The notes below the pieces were generated by a model. The model did no database searches. It worked only from the letters and a program-made list of their open reading frames with translations, and was not told where the DNA came from. Made by a program: the position numbers and the translations under genes. From an uncultured Ruminococcus sp. (GTDB lineage Bacteria; Bacillota; Clostridia; Oscillospirales; Ruminococcaceae), in contig CAJKFZ010000017.1 of the NCBI GenBank assembly GCA_905199285.1, positions 1 to 21,198 on the forward strand: 21,198 bases of DNA, in the 5' to 3' direction. Below are positions 7,841-14,869 of the stretch, in pieces (within the stretch, counting starts at the first letter, position 1; each line of letters starts with the position of its first letter).

Positions 7841-8059
7841 ATGTGGGACAAATTAGCTCTCATTCTTCTGATAATCGGAGGAATCAACTGGGGTTTAGTC
7901 GGTATTTTTGAGCTTGATATGGTTGCATGGCTTTTCGGCGGTGCAGCAAGCATTATCAGCAGAGCTATCTATATTCTTGTAGCGATCTCTGCTGTATGGT
8001 GTATTTCGCTTCTTTTCAGAAGAGACGAAGAACTGGCATACAATACCACAAACCGGTAA
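7841..8059 (+). CDS. DUF378 family small membrane protein
   Basis: A 72-residue protein with two hydrophobic segments, roughly residues 5-24 and 28-58. The motif GGINWGLVGIFELDMV is typical of the DUF378 (YuzA-like) family, whose function is unknown. The family is usually an inner-membrane protein of 60-80 residues, and the length fits. GAGGTG lies eight bases before the ATG. The gene stands alone between a structured leader and a structured 3' region. Confidence 0.85.
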   Translation: MWDKLALILLIIGGINWGLVGIFELDMVAWLFGGAASIISRAIYILVAISAVWCISLLFRRDEELAYNTTNR

Positions 8060-8075
8060 ATCAAAGCCTTTCCAG

Positions 8076-8174
8076 CCGCTTCTCATGATGCCGTAGGAGC
8101 GTTCGGAAACCAAGCGGCATTTATCAGAAGATGCCGAAAAACTGCATGACGGTAATAAAAGCCGTCAATGCAGT
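8076..8174 (+). other. Cluster of hairpins in the 3' region of the DUF378 gene
   Basis: Three inverted repeats follow the stop codon: CCGCTT/AAGCGG (8076-8081 with 8112-8117), CGGCAT/ATGCCG (8115-8120 with 8131-8136), and ACTGCATGACGG with CCGTCAATGCAGT (8141-8152 with 8162-8174, one bulge). The first two share bases and are alternatives. None has a T-run. It could be a structured 3' untranslated region or a small RNA. Confidence 0.4.
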
Positions 8175-8186
8175 ATTACATAATCG

Positions 8187-8221
8187 AAAAAGGGAGGCGA
8201 TAAAACCTCCCTTTTATTTTT
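8187..8221. terminator. Bidirectional terminator (DUF378 gene / rpsR operon)
   Basis: AAAGGGAGG and CCTCCCTTT pair around an eight-base loop, with T-rich flanks on both strands. It lies four bases from the rpsR stop and serves both convergent units. Confidence 0.9.
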
Positions 8222-8225
8222 ATAA

Positions 8226-8468
8226 TTAGTCGCTTACATAAGGGAGAAGAGCGATATGTCTTGCTCTCTTGATAGCAACTGTAAGCTCTCTCTGATGGAA
8301 AGCGCAAGTTCCAGTAACACGTCTTGGAAGAATCTTAGCTCTTTCGGTCATGCACTTTCTGAGCTTAGCGAGATCTTTATAATCGATCTTTTCGATTCTG
8401 TCAGCACAGAACATACAAACCTTCTTACGAGGCTTCTTCGAAGGACGAGAATTTCTTTCCTTTTCCAT
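8226..8468 (-). CDS. rpsR: Small ribosomal subunit protein bS18
   Basis: An 80-residue protein of the 30S platform that pairs with S6 and binds the central domain of 16S rRNA. The C-terminal part ILPRRVTGTCAFHQRELTVAIKRARHIALLPY is the family signature. Cys residues in KVCMFCADR, LRKCM and TGTCAFH fit the zinc-binding form of S18. I chose the ATG at 8468, with GGAGG seven bases upstream, over an in-frame ATG at 8486. It is the last gene of rpsF-ssb-rpsR and is followed by a strong terminator. Confidence 0.97.
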   Translation of the reverse strand: MEKERNSRPSKKPRKKVCMFCADRIEKIDYKDLAKLRKCMTERAKILPRRVTGTCAFHQRELTVAIKRARHIALLPYVSD

Positions 8469-8513
8469 GACTTTTCCTCCTATCATAATAAAGTAACGTT
8501 AAATCAGTTAAGA

Positions 8514-9014
8514 TCAGAACGGAACATCTCCGTCGCTGAGGATCTCTTCAAAATCGCTCAGACTGCCATAAGACATACTTTCATTATTCTGTGCAGGCTG
8601 CTGGGGAGCTGTCTGCTGGGGAGGAGCCTGATAATTATTCTGCGGAGCGGAATAACCGCCCTGATATCCTGAAACGCTGCCTGATTCTGCTTTAGAACCG
8701 GTAAATTCAACATTATCAACGAAAACTTCAGTTGTATAATGAGTAACATCAGAATGATTTCTGTCCTGATAGCTGCCTGTTCTGAGATTTCCTTCAACCA
8801 TGATCATGCTTCCCTTTTTAAAATAACGAGAAACAAATTCAGCTGTCTGTCTCCATGCAACACAAGTAATAAAATCAGCCTGTCTTTCGCCTGTATTTTT
8901 GTCAGTAAATCTTCTGTTTACAGCAACATTAAATCTACATGACGCAACACCGCTTGTCGTTTGTCTTAATTCAGGATCGGCAGTAAGTCTGCCCATTAAA
9001 ATAACTTTATTCAT
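8514..9014 (-). CDS. ssb: Single-stranded DNA-binding protein
   Basis: Binds and protects single-stranded DNA in replication, repair and recombination. The 166 residues comprise an OB fold in about the first 105 (MNKVILMGRLTADPELR; NRRFTDKNTGERQADFI), a Gln/Pro-rich linker, and an acidic tail ending DGDVPF that recruits partner proteins. GGAGG lies seven bases upstream of the ATG. The position between rpsF and rpsR is the common order in Gram-positive bacteria. Confidence 0.97.
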   Translation of the reverse strand: MNKVILMGRLTADPELRQTTSGVASCRFNVAVNRRFTDKNTGERQADFITCVAWRQTAEFVSRYFKKGSMIMVEGNLRTGSYQDRNHSDVTHYTTEVFVDNVEFTGSKAESGSVSGYQGGYSAPQNNYQAPPQQTAPQQPAQNNESMSYGSLSDFEEILSDGDVPF

Positions 9015-9044
9015 CTGACCGCCTCCAAAAATAATAAAGTAAAA

Positions 9045-9341
9045 TTACTCGATAACAGTTACGAGTGAACGAAGAACACCGTCAGTAATGTTAAGACGTC
9101 TTGAAAGCTCAGCCGGATATTCGGGCTTAGACTCGAATGTGTAGATTACATAGTAACCTTCTGTTTCGTCTTCGATAGGATATGCAAGCTTGCGCTTACC
9201 CCAATCATCGTTAACTTCAACAGCTTCGGCATGTCTTTCAATTCTTTCCTTGAACTTCTCAACAAGAGCCTTCATTGGTTCTTCGCCGTTCTTAAGGCTG
9301 AAAACAACCATTACTTCATACTTAGCGGATACCTTTGCCAT
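9045..9341 (-). CDS. rpsF: Small ribosomal subunit protein bS6
   Basis: A 98-residue 30S protein that pairs with S18. The sequence KYEVMVVFSLKNGEE near the N-terminus and WGKRKLAYPIEDETEGYYVIYTF in the middle are typical of S6. I chose the ATG at 9341, with AGGAGG eight bases upstream. The frame is open to 9413, but that part is the untranslated leader. It is the first gene of the rpsF-ssb-rpsR operon, which starts from a perfect promoter at 9425-9453. Confidence 0.97.
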   Translation of the reverse strand: MAKVSAKYEVMVVFSLKNGEEPMKALVEKFKERIERHAEAVEVNDDWGKRKLAYPIEDETEGYYVIYTFESKPEYPAELSRRLNITDGVLRSLVTVIE

Positions 9342-9358
9342 GATGTACACCTCCTTCT

Positions 9359-9395
9359 GGATTCTGCCCTGCAACCTTCTGAGGGCAAGGATAAT
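9359..9395 (-). promoter_or_regulatory. Hairpin in rpsF leader, possible S6:S18 autoregulatory site
   Basis: On the minus strand TGCCCT and AGGGCA pair around an 11-base loop, with GATT/AATC pairing outside an internal loop. It lies directly before the rpsF ribosome binding site. Many bacteria have an S6:S18-binding RNA at this place. I could not confirm the conserved bases, so the link rests on position and shape. Confidence 0.4.
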
Positions 9396-9424
9396 CGTAC
9401 CATACCTGCGCACGATACTTGTTT

Positions 9425-9453
9425 ATTATAGCACACGATCATCAGGTTGTCAA
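9425..9453 (-). promoter_or_regulatory. rpsF-ssb-rpsR promoter
   Basis: On the minus strand TTGACA (9448-9453) and TATAAT (9425-9430) are separated by exactly 17 bases, both at consensus. This fits a strong ribosomal protein operon. No terminator hairpin separates it from the upstream lipoprotein gene, so some read-through is possible. Confidence 0.92.
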
Positions 9454-9486
9454 GCTTTTTTTATATTTTTCTCAAAAAAATCCCAA

Positions 9487-10578
9487 TCAATGAACTCTTT
9501 CAACTGTATATCCCATATCGGCAAGAAGATCGTCAACTCCCTTGTCGCCGGCAAAGTGGAGCGAACCAACCATAAAGAAGTAATTGTCTCCGTTTTCGAG
9601 GAACTCTGCCGCTCTTTCAGCCATTCCGATATTTCTGTTGAAGAGCATCGTATCCATGTATTCATTGTAGTCGTCAAGAAGTTCGTCCGGAATTTCGTCA
9701 GCTCCCTCGTCAATTTCGAGCATTTCATCAACTTTTCCGGAAGCCCACAAATTGTAAAGATCTCCAAGTGATTCGGCAATTACAGACGAGTCATCAACCT
9801 CTTCCTTCATTGATTTAAAGCAGAAATCAGCATAAGCGTCCGGATATGCGTTCATAGCGCTCGCCTGTATTTCAAGGGTTTCTATATCAATAATCTCTTT
9901 GCCATCATCCGCAGCCATTGCCGCAAGCCTTGCGTCAACGCCCTCTGAAGAGAGATTTTTCAATTCAAGCATTGCAGAGGATTCGATCTGACTAAGCCAG
10001 AATCCTGCTGTATAAACGTCAAGAAGTTCATTATACATACCCATCTCTTCAAAACATTCCTTGCCTATCTCATAGGATTCCTCTGAAATATGGTCTTTGA
10101 TAGTAGTACCGTCAGTGTACACAAGATAGGTCAGAAATTCCTGCAAAACAGACATATCTGAGAGCTTATTCGGATCATACTCAACTGCAACACCATCGCA
10201 GTTATCGTAAACTTCCATAACGTAGTCCGGAAGCGAATATTTCTCCTCGCTGACAACGTGGATAGTTCCCATAAGGTAAAGCTCGTTTCCGGTTTCAGGA
10301 TCAGTCGCTTTCCACAGTGCAGGAGTCGGAGTATCTACTGTAATATAGTCATTTATATCGGCCGTTCCGTCGTTTTTCGATGTGTCATCCTTGGTTGCAG
10401 ATTCATCCGTTTTATCTTCCGGAGCAGCGGTTGTTTCACCCACGTCAGCTGTTAAAGCTTCAGATGCGGTTGTTGTCGTTTTTACCTTTTCAGAAGAACT
10501 TTCTTTGTTTCCGCATCCTGCCGCAGAAAGAACCATTAAGGCAGCTAAAAATGCACATAAAATTTTACTTTTTTTCAT
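9487..10578 (-). CDS. TraB/GumN family lipoprotein
   Basis: A 363-residue predicted lipoprotein. The N-terminus MKKSKILCAFLAALMVLSAAGC is a lipoprotein signal with the acceptor Cys at 22. A Ser/Thr/Asp-rich linker runs to about residue 80. The TraB/GumN domain follows, with YLMGTIHVVS (GTIH at 104-107) near its start and VGSLHFAGDKG (GSLH at 338-341) near its end, the paired His motifs of this Tiki-like putative metalloprotease superfamily. An acidic patch lies between. I chose the ATG at 10578, preceded by GGGG; the frame upstream to 10635 has no good site. The substrate is unknown. It has its own promoter and no evident terminator. Confidence 0.85.
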   Translation of the reverse strand: MKKSKILCAFLAALMVLSAAGCGNKESSSEKVKTTTTASEALTADVGETTAAPEDKTDESATKDDTSKNDGTADINDYITVDTPTPALWKATDPETGNELYLMGTIHVVSEEKYSLPDYVMEVYDNCDGVAVEYDPNKLSDMSVLQEFLTYLVYTDGTTIKDHISEESYEIGKECFEEMGMYNELLDVYTAGFWLSQIESSAMLELKNLSSEGVDARLAAMAADDGKEIIDIETLEIQASAMNAYPDAYADFCFKSMKEEVDDSSVIAESLGDLYNLWASGKVDEMLEIDEGADEIPDELLDDYNEYMDTMLFNRNIGMAERAAEFLENGDNYFFMVGSLHFAGDKGVDDLLADMGYTVERVH

Positions 10579-10644
10579 AATGTTATCCCCTTTATATTTT
10601 TTCATCTGAAAGAGAGCATACAATATACTCGTCAATGCAGTTAT

Positions 10645-10673
10645 ATTATATCATATAATTGGCAAAAATGCAA
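10645..10673 (-). promoter_or_regulatory. Promoter of the TraB/GumN gene
   Basis: On the minus strand TTGCAT (10668-10673), a 17-base spacer, then TATAAT (10645-10650). The leader to the start codon is about 60 bases. Confidence 0.65.
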
Positions 10674-10905
10674 CAATCACGGAAATTAATTTTTGTTTAT
10701 TTTTTTCTTAGCGCGAACTTGCCTGAGGTGGCTCGCCGCTTATATCATATTTATAACAAAAAATCAACCATAAAATATAAAATGAAGTGGTTAAAAGCAG
10801 TTTTTAATAGCAACCTGAAATTTTAGCCTTGTATTTTCTCACGCTGTACGGCAATAAACAACACTGATAGTCCACTACTATATAAACATAAAACGCACGA
10901 ATGAC
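10674..10905. other. AT-rich spacer with no recognised feature
   Basis: This stretch between two divergent promoters has no open frame with a ribosome binding site, no strong hairpin and no repeat that I can see. It may be the left edge of the accessory region carrying the exporter. Confidence 0.5.
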
Positions 10906-10934
10906 TTGACATTACTGCTGCAATACGATACAAT
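10906..10934 (+). promoter_or_regulatory. Promoter of the leader peptide-MFS exporter unit
   Basis: TTGACA (10906-10911), a 17-base spacer, then TACAAT (10929-10934). A palindrome AAGATATCTT at 10942-10951 lies at the predicted start site and could be an operator or a leader hairpin. Confidence 0.8.
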
Positions 10935-10997
10935 ATATAAGAAGATATCTTATGAAGACAAGTTTAAATTTACTTCGATACAAACGGAGGTATTCTT

Positions 10998-11036
10998 ATG
11001 ATACTTTGTATTGCTTACGCTCCATGCAAGGTTTGA
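10998..11036 (+). CDS. Leader peptide upstream of the MFS exporter
   Basis: A 12-codon frame, MILCIAYAPCKV, with a perfect GGAGG seven bases before its ATG and a TGA stop. Codons 8-11 form the left arm of hairpin I (11020-11028 with 11043-11051), and the stop codon is part of the left arm of hairpin II (11034-11041 with 11062-11069). Short leader frames in this position control several antibiotic resistance genes by ribosome stalling. The frame and site are seen; its stalling role and inducer are inferred. Confidence 0.6.
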   Translation: MILCIAYAPCKV

Positions 11037-11110
11037 GGACACTGCATGGAGGATAACATAATGTCCTCAGACTTTGCATTCCGGATAAATTATTATCAAG
11101 GGAGCAAAGT
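11020..11110 (+). promoter_or_regulatory. Competing hairpins of a translational attenuator
   Basis: Hairpin I pairs CTCCATGCA (11020-11028) with TGCATGGAG (11043-11051) and hides the GGAGG at 11048-11052. Hairpin II pairs TGAGGACA (11034-11041) with TGTCCTCA (11062-11069) and covers the ATG at 11061. The two cross, so they are alternatives or a pseudoknot. Hairpin III pairs ACTTTGC (11071-11077) with GCAAAGT (11104-11110) and hides the ribosome binding site of the exporter start at 11115. Confidence 0.6.
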
Positions 11111-11114
11111 TATT

Positions 11115-12395
11115 ATGAATAAAAATCTAAAAACATACATTATGCTTTGGAGTACACAGTCGATTTCCGCACTTGGCAGCGGAATGACAAGTTATGCGCT
11201 TGTGCTGTGGCTCTATATAAACAGCGGTTCCGCATTGAAAACCGCACTTTTATCCGTTTGCTCGTATGCACCCTATGTAGCAATGAGTATATTTGCAGGA
11301 GCTTTGAGCGACAAATGGAATAAAAAGAAAACTATGCTGATATGCGATCTGATAGCCGCACTCAGTACGGCAACCGTTCTTGTTTTGATAAAAACAGAAA
11401 ATCTTCAAGTGTGGCATTTATATCTCATTAATGCGCTGAACGGTTTGATGAATACGGTTCAGCAACCAGCAGGCGAAGTTGCCGCTACATTACTTATCCC
11501 TAAAGAATATTATCAAAAAACAAGCGGTATGCGTTCTTTTTCGCAGTCGCTTAATTCAATTCTGACGCCTGTAATTGCTACTGCTGTCTTCTCGTTTGCA
11601 GGAATTGAAGCAGTAATTATCGCCGATTTAACTACATTTGTTATCGCATTTATAACGCTCTGGATTTTTATCAAAATCCCCGAAACCTCTGAAAATGAAA
11701 AAAACAGTGAATCCTTGCTAAAATCCGCTCACTCAGGACTCGTGTGGCTGAAAAATAAGCCATTGATTTTGATTCTGATATTTTTTCTTTCTTGTATCAA
11801 CCTTGTAGCTTCAACCTATGATGCGGCGCTTCCAGCAATGATACTTTCAAAAAATAACGGCGGAGAAACGGTTTTAGGAGCAGTCAACACCTGCGTAGGT
11901 ATTGCAGCATTGGCAGGAAGTATCATAACTACGCTTATCCCTGCGCCAAAAAACAGAGTCAAGGCGATCTGCGCCTCATTGCTTATTTCAATGAGTACGG
12001 AAAACTTTCTCCTTGCATTCGGTAATGCACCTGTCATTTGGTGCATCGGAGCTGTTTTAGGCTGGCTGAATATACCGTTTATGAATGCGAATATGGATGT
12101 AATTTTCCGTACAGAGATACCGTCCGATATGCAGGGACGTGTATATGCTTGTCGGAATACACTGCAATTCTTTACCATTCCTGTCGGCTTTTTACTTGGC
12201 GGATCATTAGTGGATAACGTATTTGAACCTCTTATGTCCTGTCAGTCTGACGACAGCCTCCTCAGTATTCTGTTTGGAACGGAAAAAGGTTCAGGCGCAG
12301 CTATGATGTTTTTCGTAATAGGAATTATCGGAGTATTAATATGCATGATATTCAGTATTATATTAAGAAAGTACAAATGGAGTGATGACAATTAG
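11115..12395 (+). CDS. MFS exporter, macrolide-efflux-like (DHA3 type)
   Basis: A 426-residue membrane protein with about 12 hydrophobic segments. The start MNKNLKTYIMLWSTQSISAL, the loop DKWNKKKTMLICDL after the second or third segment (MFS motif A region), and NALNGLMNTVQQPA resemble the Mef-like drug exporters of Gram-positive bacteria. The substrate cannot be read from sequence. I chose the ATG at 11115, preceded by GGGAG at 11100-11104 (10 bases). An in-frame ATG at 11061 with its own GGAGG would add 18 residues. Both lie inside an attenuator-like leader, which suggests inducible expression. It ends at a terminator that borders a MITE. It appears to be accessory. Confidence 0.8.
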   Translation: MNKNLKTYIMLWSTQSISALGSGMTSYALVLWLYINSGSALKTALLSVCSYAPYVAMSIFAGALSDKWNKKKTMLICDLIAALSTATVLVLIKTENLQVWHLYLINALNGLMNTVQQPAGEVAATLLIPKEYYQKTSGMRSFSQSLNSILTPVIATAVFSFAGIEAVIIADLTTFVIAFITLWIFIKIPETSENEKNSESLLKSAHSGLVWLKNKPLILILIFFLSCINLVASTYDAALPAMILSKNNGGETVLGAVNTCVGIAALAGSIITTLIPAPKNRVKAICASLLISMSTENFLLAFGNAPVIWCIGAVLGWLNIPFMNANMDVIFRTEIPSDMQGRVYACRNTLQFFTIPVGFLLGGSLVDNVFEPLMSCQSDDSLLSILFGTEKGSGAAMMFFVIGIIGVLICMIFSIILRKYKWSDDN

Positions 12396-12442
12396 AATAA
12401 GTTCTTAATCGTTTCTGTACGCTCAATATATAAATGAACAGG

Positions 12443-12475
12443 CACGCTGACTGAATCAATCTGTCAGCGTGTTTT
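12443..12475 (+). terminator. Terminator of the MFS exporter unit
   Basis: CACGCTGAC (12443-12451) pairs with GTCAGCGTG (12463-12471), followed by TTTT. The T-run is cut short because the palindromic element at 12474 begins there. Confidence 0.8.
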
Positions 12476-12641
12476 AGAGCGTGTTCACATAAAAATGCAA
12501 CGCACGTATTTTCGGCAAATTTTGACGAATACTGCGTTGAAAACATTTGCCGGGCGTCAGCCCGCCTGCATATTTTCGCCTTATATTCGCCAAAATTATG
12601 CTCGAAAATCCGCACATTCATTTTATGTGAACACGCTCTAA
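12474..12641. mobile_element. Palindromic MITE (non-autonomous miniature element)
   Basis: The ends TTAGAGCGTGTTCACATAAA and TTTATGTGAACACGCTCTAA are exact inverted repeats of about 20 bases. The inner parts also pair imperfectly, so the whole 168 bases can fold into one long hairpin with a GGGC-GTCA-GCCC tip. TA lies next to GAGCG at each end, consistent with a TA target duplication as made by IS630/Tc1-type or some IS5-type transposases. No open frame of its own is present. The source transposase is not in the window. Confidence 0.8.
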
Positions 12642-12680
12642 TATTTTTCAGCAGTTTCAATGTTTTTCACAAAATTTGGC

Positions 12681-12709
12681 TTGCTAAAAGCAAATAAATA
12701 TGTTATAAT
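12681..12709 (+). promoter_or_regulatory. pyrK-pyrD-ruvX promoter
   Basis: TTGCTA (12681-12686), a 17-base spacer, then TATAAT (12704-12709). The leader is only about 25 bases, so no PyrR-type attenuator fits here. Confidence 0.75.
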
Positions 12710-12742
12710 TGAAATATGTCAATTTTGGACAGGAGGTCAAAA

Positions 12743-13516
12743 ATGAAATACACACAGGGAAAATACCCGATAATACAAAAAAAGGCTATAGCTAATAATA
12801 CCTACAGCTTTGTTATAAGCTGTCCCGAAGTCGCAGAGGCTGCGAATCCCGGACAGTTTGTTCATATAAGAGCAAATGGATTTACACTCCGCAGACCTGT
12901 ATCTATCTGCGGTATCGACAAGGAAAAAGGTCTGCTCAGGATCGTTTTTGAATTAAGAGGCGACGGAACTGCTGAGATTGCTCGTCTCAACGAGGGCGAA
13001 CTGATAGATATGCTCGCACCGCTTGGTCACGGTTTTACAGTTGACACAAGCTTCAAAAAAGTCATCCTCATAGGCGGAGGTATAGGCACTCCTCCAATGC
13101 TCCCACTTGCGCAGGTATACGGTGAAAATGCAACGGTTATCACCGGTTTCAGAAACGCAGGAGCTGTTATCCTTAACGAAGATTTCAAAAAAACCGGCGC
13201 TGAAACTATAATCTGCACTGATGACGGCAGTTTCGGAATTCACGGCTTTGTAACTGCTCCCCTTGAAAAGCTCCTCGATGACGGCGCAGTTGACGCAGTC
13301 TATGCGTGCGGACCTATGCCGATGCTCAAAAATATTGCCGCATTATGCAAAGAGAAAAATGTCGGTCTCTGTGAAATATCGCTGGAGGAACGAATGGCTT
13401 GCGGTATCGGAGCTTGTCTCGGCTGCGCTTGCCGGACTCAAAGAAACGATGAGGAATATTTCGCTCACGTCTGCAAGGACGGTCCTGTATTCAAAGCTGA
13501 GGAGGTAATTTGGTAA
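12743..13516 (+). CDS. pyrK: Dihydroorotate dehydrogenase B, electron transfer subunit
   Basis: Passes electrons from dihydroorotate oxidation in PyrD to NAD+ in pyrimidine synthesis. The 257 residues show the FAD-binding motif LRRPVSICG (about 49-57), the NAD-binding motif GGGIGTPPM (111-119) and CACGPMPM-like YACGPMPML (188-195). The C-terminal 2Fe-2S cluster uses Cys220, Cys225, Cys228 and Cys244 (MACGIGACLGC, then HVCKDGPVF). I chose the ATG at 12743, with AGGAGG six bases upstream. Its stop codon shares one base with the pyrD start, so the two are translationally coupled. Confidence 0.96.
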   Translation: MKYTQGKYPIIQKKAIANNTYSFVISCPEVAEAANPGQFVHIRANGFTLRRPVSICGIDKEKGLLRIVFELRGDGTAEIARLNEGELIDMLAPLGHGFTVDTSFKKVILIGGGIGTPPMLPLAQVYGENATVITGFRNAGAVILNEDFKKTGAETIICTDDGSFGIHGFVTAPLEKLLDDGAVDAVYACGPMPMLKNIAALCKEKNVGLCEISLEERMACGIGACLGCACRTQRNDEEYFAHVCKDGPVFKAEEVIW

Positions 13517-14427
13517 TGGCTGATTTATCTGTAAATATATGCGGAGTTGACTTCAAAAATCCCGTGATTCCCGCTTCCGGAGTTTTCGGATACGGCAGAG
13601 AATATGAGGAACTTTTCCCCCTTGAAAAACTCGGCGGAATCGCAACCAAAGGCACTACTCTCCACAGACGAACCGGAAATCTTGCTCCGAGAATAGCTGA
13701 AACGCCGTCGGGAATGCTCAATTCTGTCGGACTTCAGAATCCCGGAATCGACCATTTCATCGAAAGCGAGCTGCCTTATCTTCTCACAAAAAATCTTGTA
13801 GTCCTTGCTAATATAGCAGGTTCGACCGTTGAAGAATGCATTGCTGTCGCTGAAAAGCTCGAACCGACTGACGCTCATATGATAGAGCTTAATATCTCCT
13901 GCCCCAACGTAAAGCAGGGCGGAGCTGCATTCGGTACAAGCTGCGAAATGGCTGCCGAGGTAACACGTCAGGTCCGCAAGGCTACAACAAAACCTCTCGT
14001 TGTAAAGCTTTCGCCGAACGTTACAAGTATAACCGATATCGCTAAAGCTGTTGAAGATGCCGGAGCAGACGCAATTTCCATGATAAACACGCTCCTCGGA
14101 ATGAGAATAGACATCAATACAGGACGTCCTGTTCTGAGGAATAATGTCGGCGGAATGAGCGGTCCGGCTGTTTTCCCTATCGCCGTAAGAATGGTCTGGC
14201 AGGCTGCTAACGCCGTTAATATCCCTATAATAGGTATGGGCGGAGTTTCCTCCGGACGTGACGCTATCGAGCTTATGATGGCAGGAGCATCTGCTGTTCA
14301 AGTTGGCGCAGCTATTTTCACAGATCCGTTCGCTCCTGTTAAAATCATTGAGGAAATGAATGAATTTCTTGATTCTAAGGGAATTTCCTCCGTTAAAGAT
14401 ATTATCGGAACTGTCAAGCCTTGGTGA
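13516..14427 (+). CDS. pyrD: Dihydroorotate dehydrogenase B, catalytic subunit (class 1B)
   Basis: Oxidises dihydroorotate to orotate with FMN, in a complex with PyrK. The 303 residues form a TIM barrel. Seen are PASGVFGYGREY, the active-site loop ELNISCPNVKQGG with the catalytic base Cys near 129, KLSPNVT, and the FMN phosphate site GMGGVSSGRDA. Cys as base and the adjacent pyrK mark class 1B. I chose the ATG at 13516, which overlaps the pyrK stop by one base and has GGAGG ten bases upstream; a TTG two codons earlier is also in frame. Confidence 0.96.
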   Translation: MADLSVNICGVDFKNPVIPASGVFGYGREYEELFPLEKLGGIATKGTTLHRRTGNLAPRIAETPSGMLNSVGLQNPGIDHFIESELPYLLTKNLVVLANIAGSTVEECIAVAEKLEPTDAHMIELNISCPNVKQGGAAFGTSCEMAAEVTRQVRKATTKPLVVKLSPNVTSITDIAKAVEDAGADAISMINTLLGMRIDINTGRPVLRNNVGGMSGPAVFPIAVRMVWQAANAVNIPIIGMGGVSSGRDAIELMMAGASAVQVGAAIFTDPFAPVKIIEEMNEFLDSKGISSVKDIIGTVKPW

Positions 14428-14434
14428 AAACGAT

Positions 14435-14869
14435 ATGATAATTATGTCAGTTGACTTCGGCGACGCACGAACAGGTATTGCTGTTTGTGGAAAAAGCGAA
14501 CTTATGGCTTCTCCGGTCTGCGTCATTGCCGAAAAGGATTTTAATAAATGCTTAGAAAAAACCGCCGCTCTTGCAAAAGAGCAGCGGGCTGAACAAATTG
14601 TTGTCGGGTTTCCTAAAAACATGAATGGAACAGTTGGCGAAAGAGCGGAAAAGTGCCGTCTTTTCGCTGAGGAGCTTGAAAAGCTCACCGGATGCTCCAC
14701 TGTCCTCTGGGACGAACGCAACACTACTGTTTCCGCTCACAACGCTCTCAACGTTACCAACACCCGTGGTAAAAAACGAAAGGCTGTCGTAGACGCTGTG
14801 GCGGCGGTCATCATTCTCGAGAGCTATATCGAATACAGACGAAATACAGGCAGTTCTGCTGCACTGTAA
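14435..14869 (+). CDS. ruvX: Putative Holliday junction resolvase / pre-16S rRNA nuclease (YqgF)
   Basis: A 144-residue RNase H-fold protein. The acidic residues expected at the active site are visible: Asp7 in SVDFGDARTGIAV, Glu94 in WDERNTT and Asp120 in AVVDAVAA. VGFPKNMNGTVGERAE is the family's central motif. In Escherichia coli YqgF matures 16S rRNA; the resolvase name is historical. It starts eight bases after pyrD, with only a weak GGTG site, so it is likely translated by coupling. Another ATG lies three codons further in. Its stop abuts the stop of the minus-strand gene at 14870 with no gap. Confidence 0.9.
   Translation: MIIMSVDFGDARTGIAVCGKSELMASPVCVIAEKDFNKCLEKTAALAKEQRAEQIVVGFPKNMNGTVGERAEKCRLFAEELEKLTGCSTVLWDERNTTVSAHNALNVTNTRGKKRKAVVDAVAAVIILESYIEYRRNTGSSAAL

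Noticed and set aside
11046..11114. Exporter start at the ATG at 11046
   Set aside because: This ATG lies inside stem I and has no ribosome binding site; the starts at 11061 and 11115 are better placed.
12358..12660. Minus-strand frame of 100 codons across the MITE
   Set aside because: It crosses the exporter end, the terminator and the palindrome, and has no ribosome binding site.
13525..14724. Long minus-strand open frame (399 codons) opposite pyrD and ruvX
   Set aside because: It lies antisense to two well-identified genes, has Ser/Arg-rich random composition, and lacks a start site. It reflects codon bias of the true strand.
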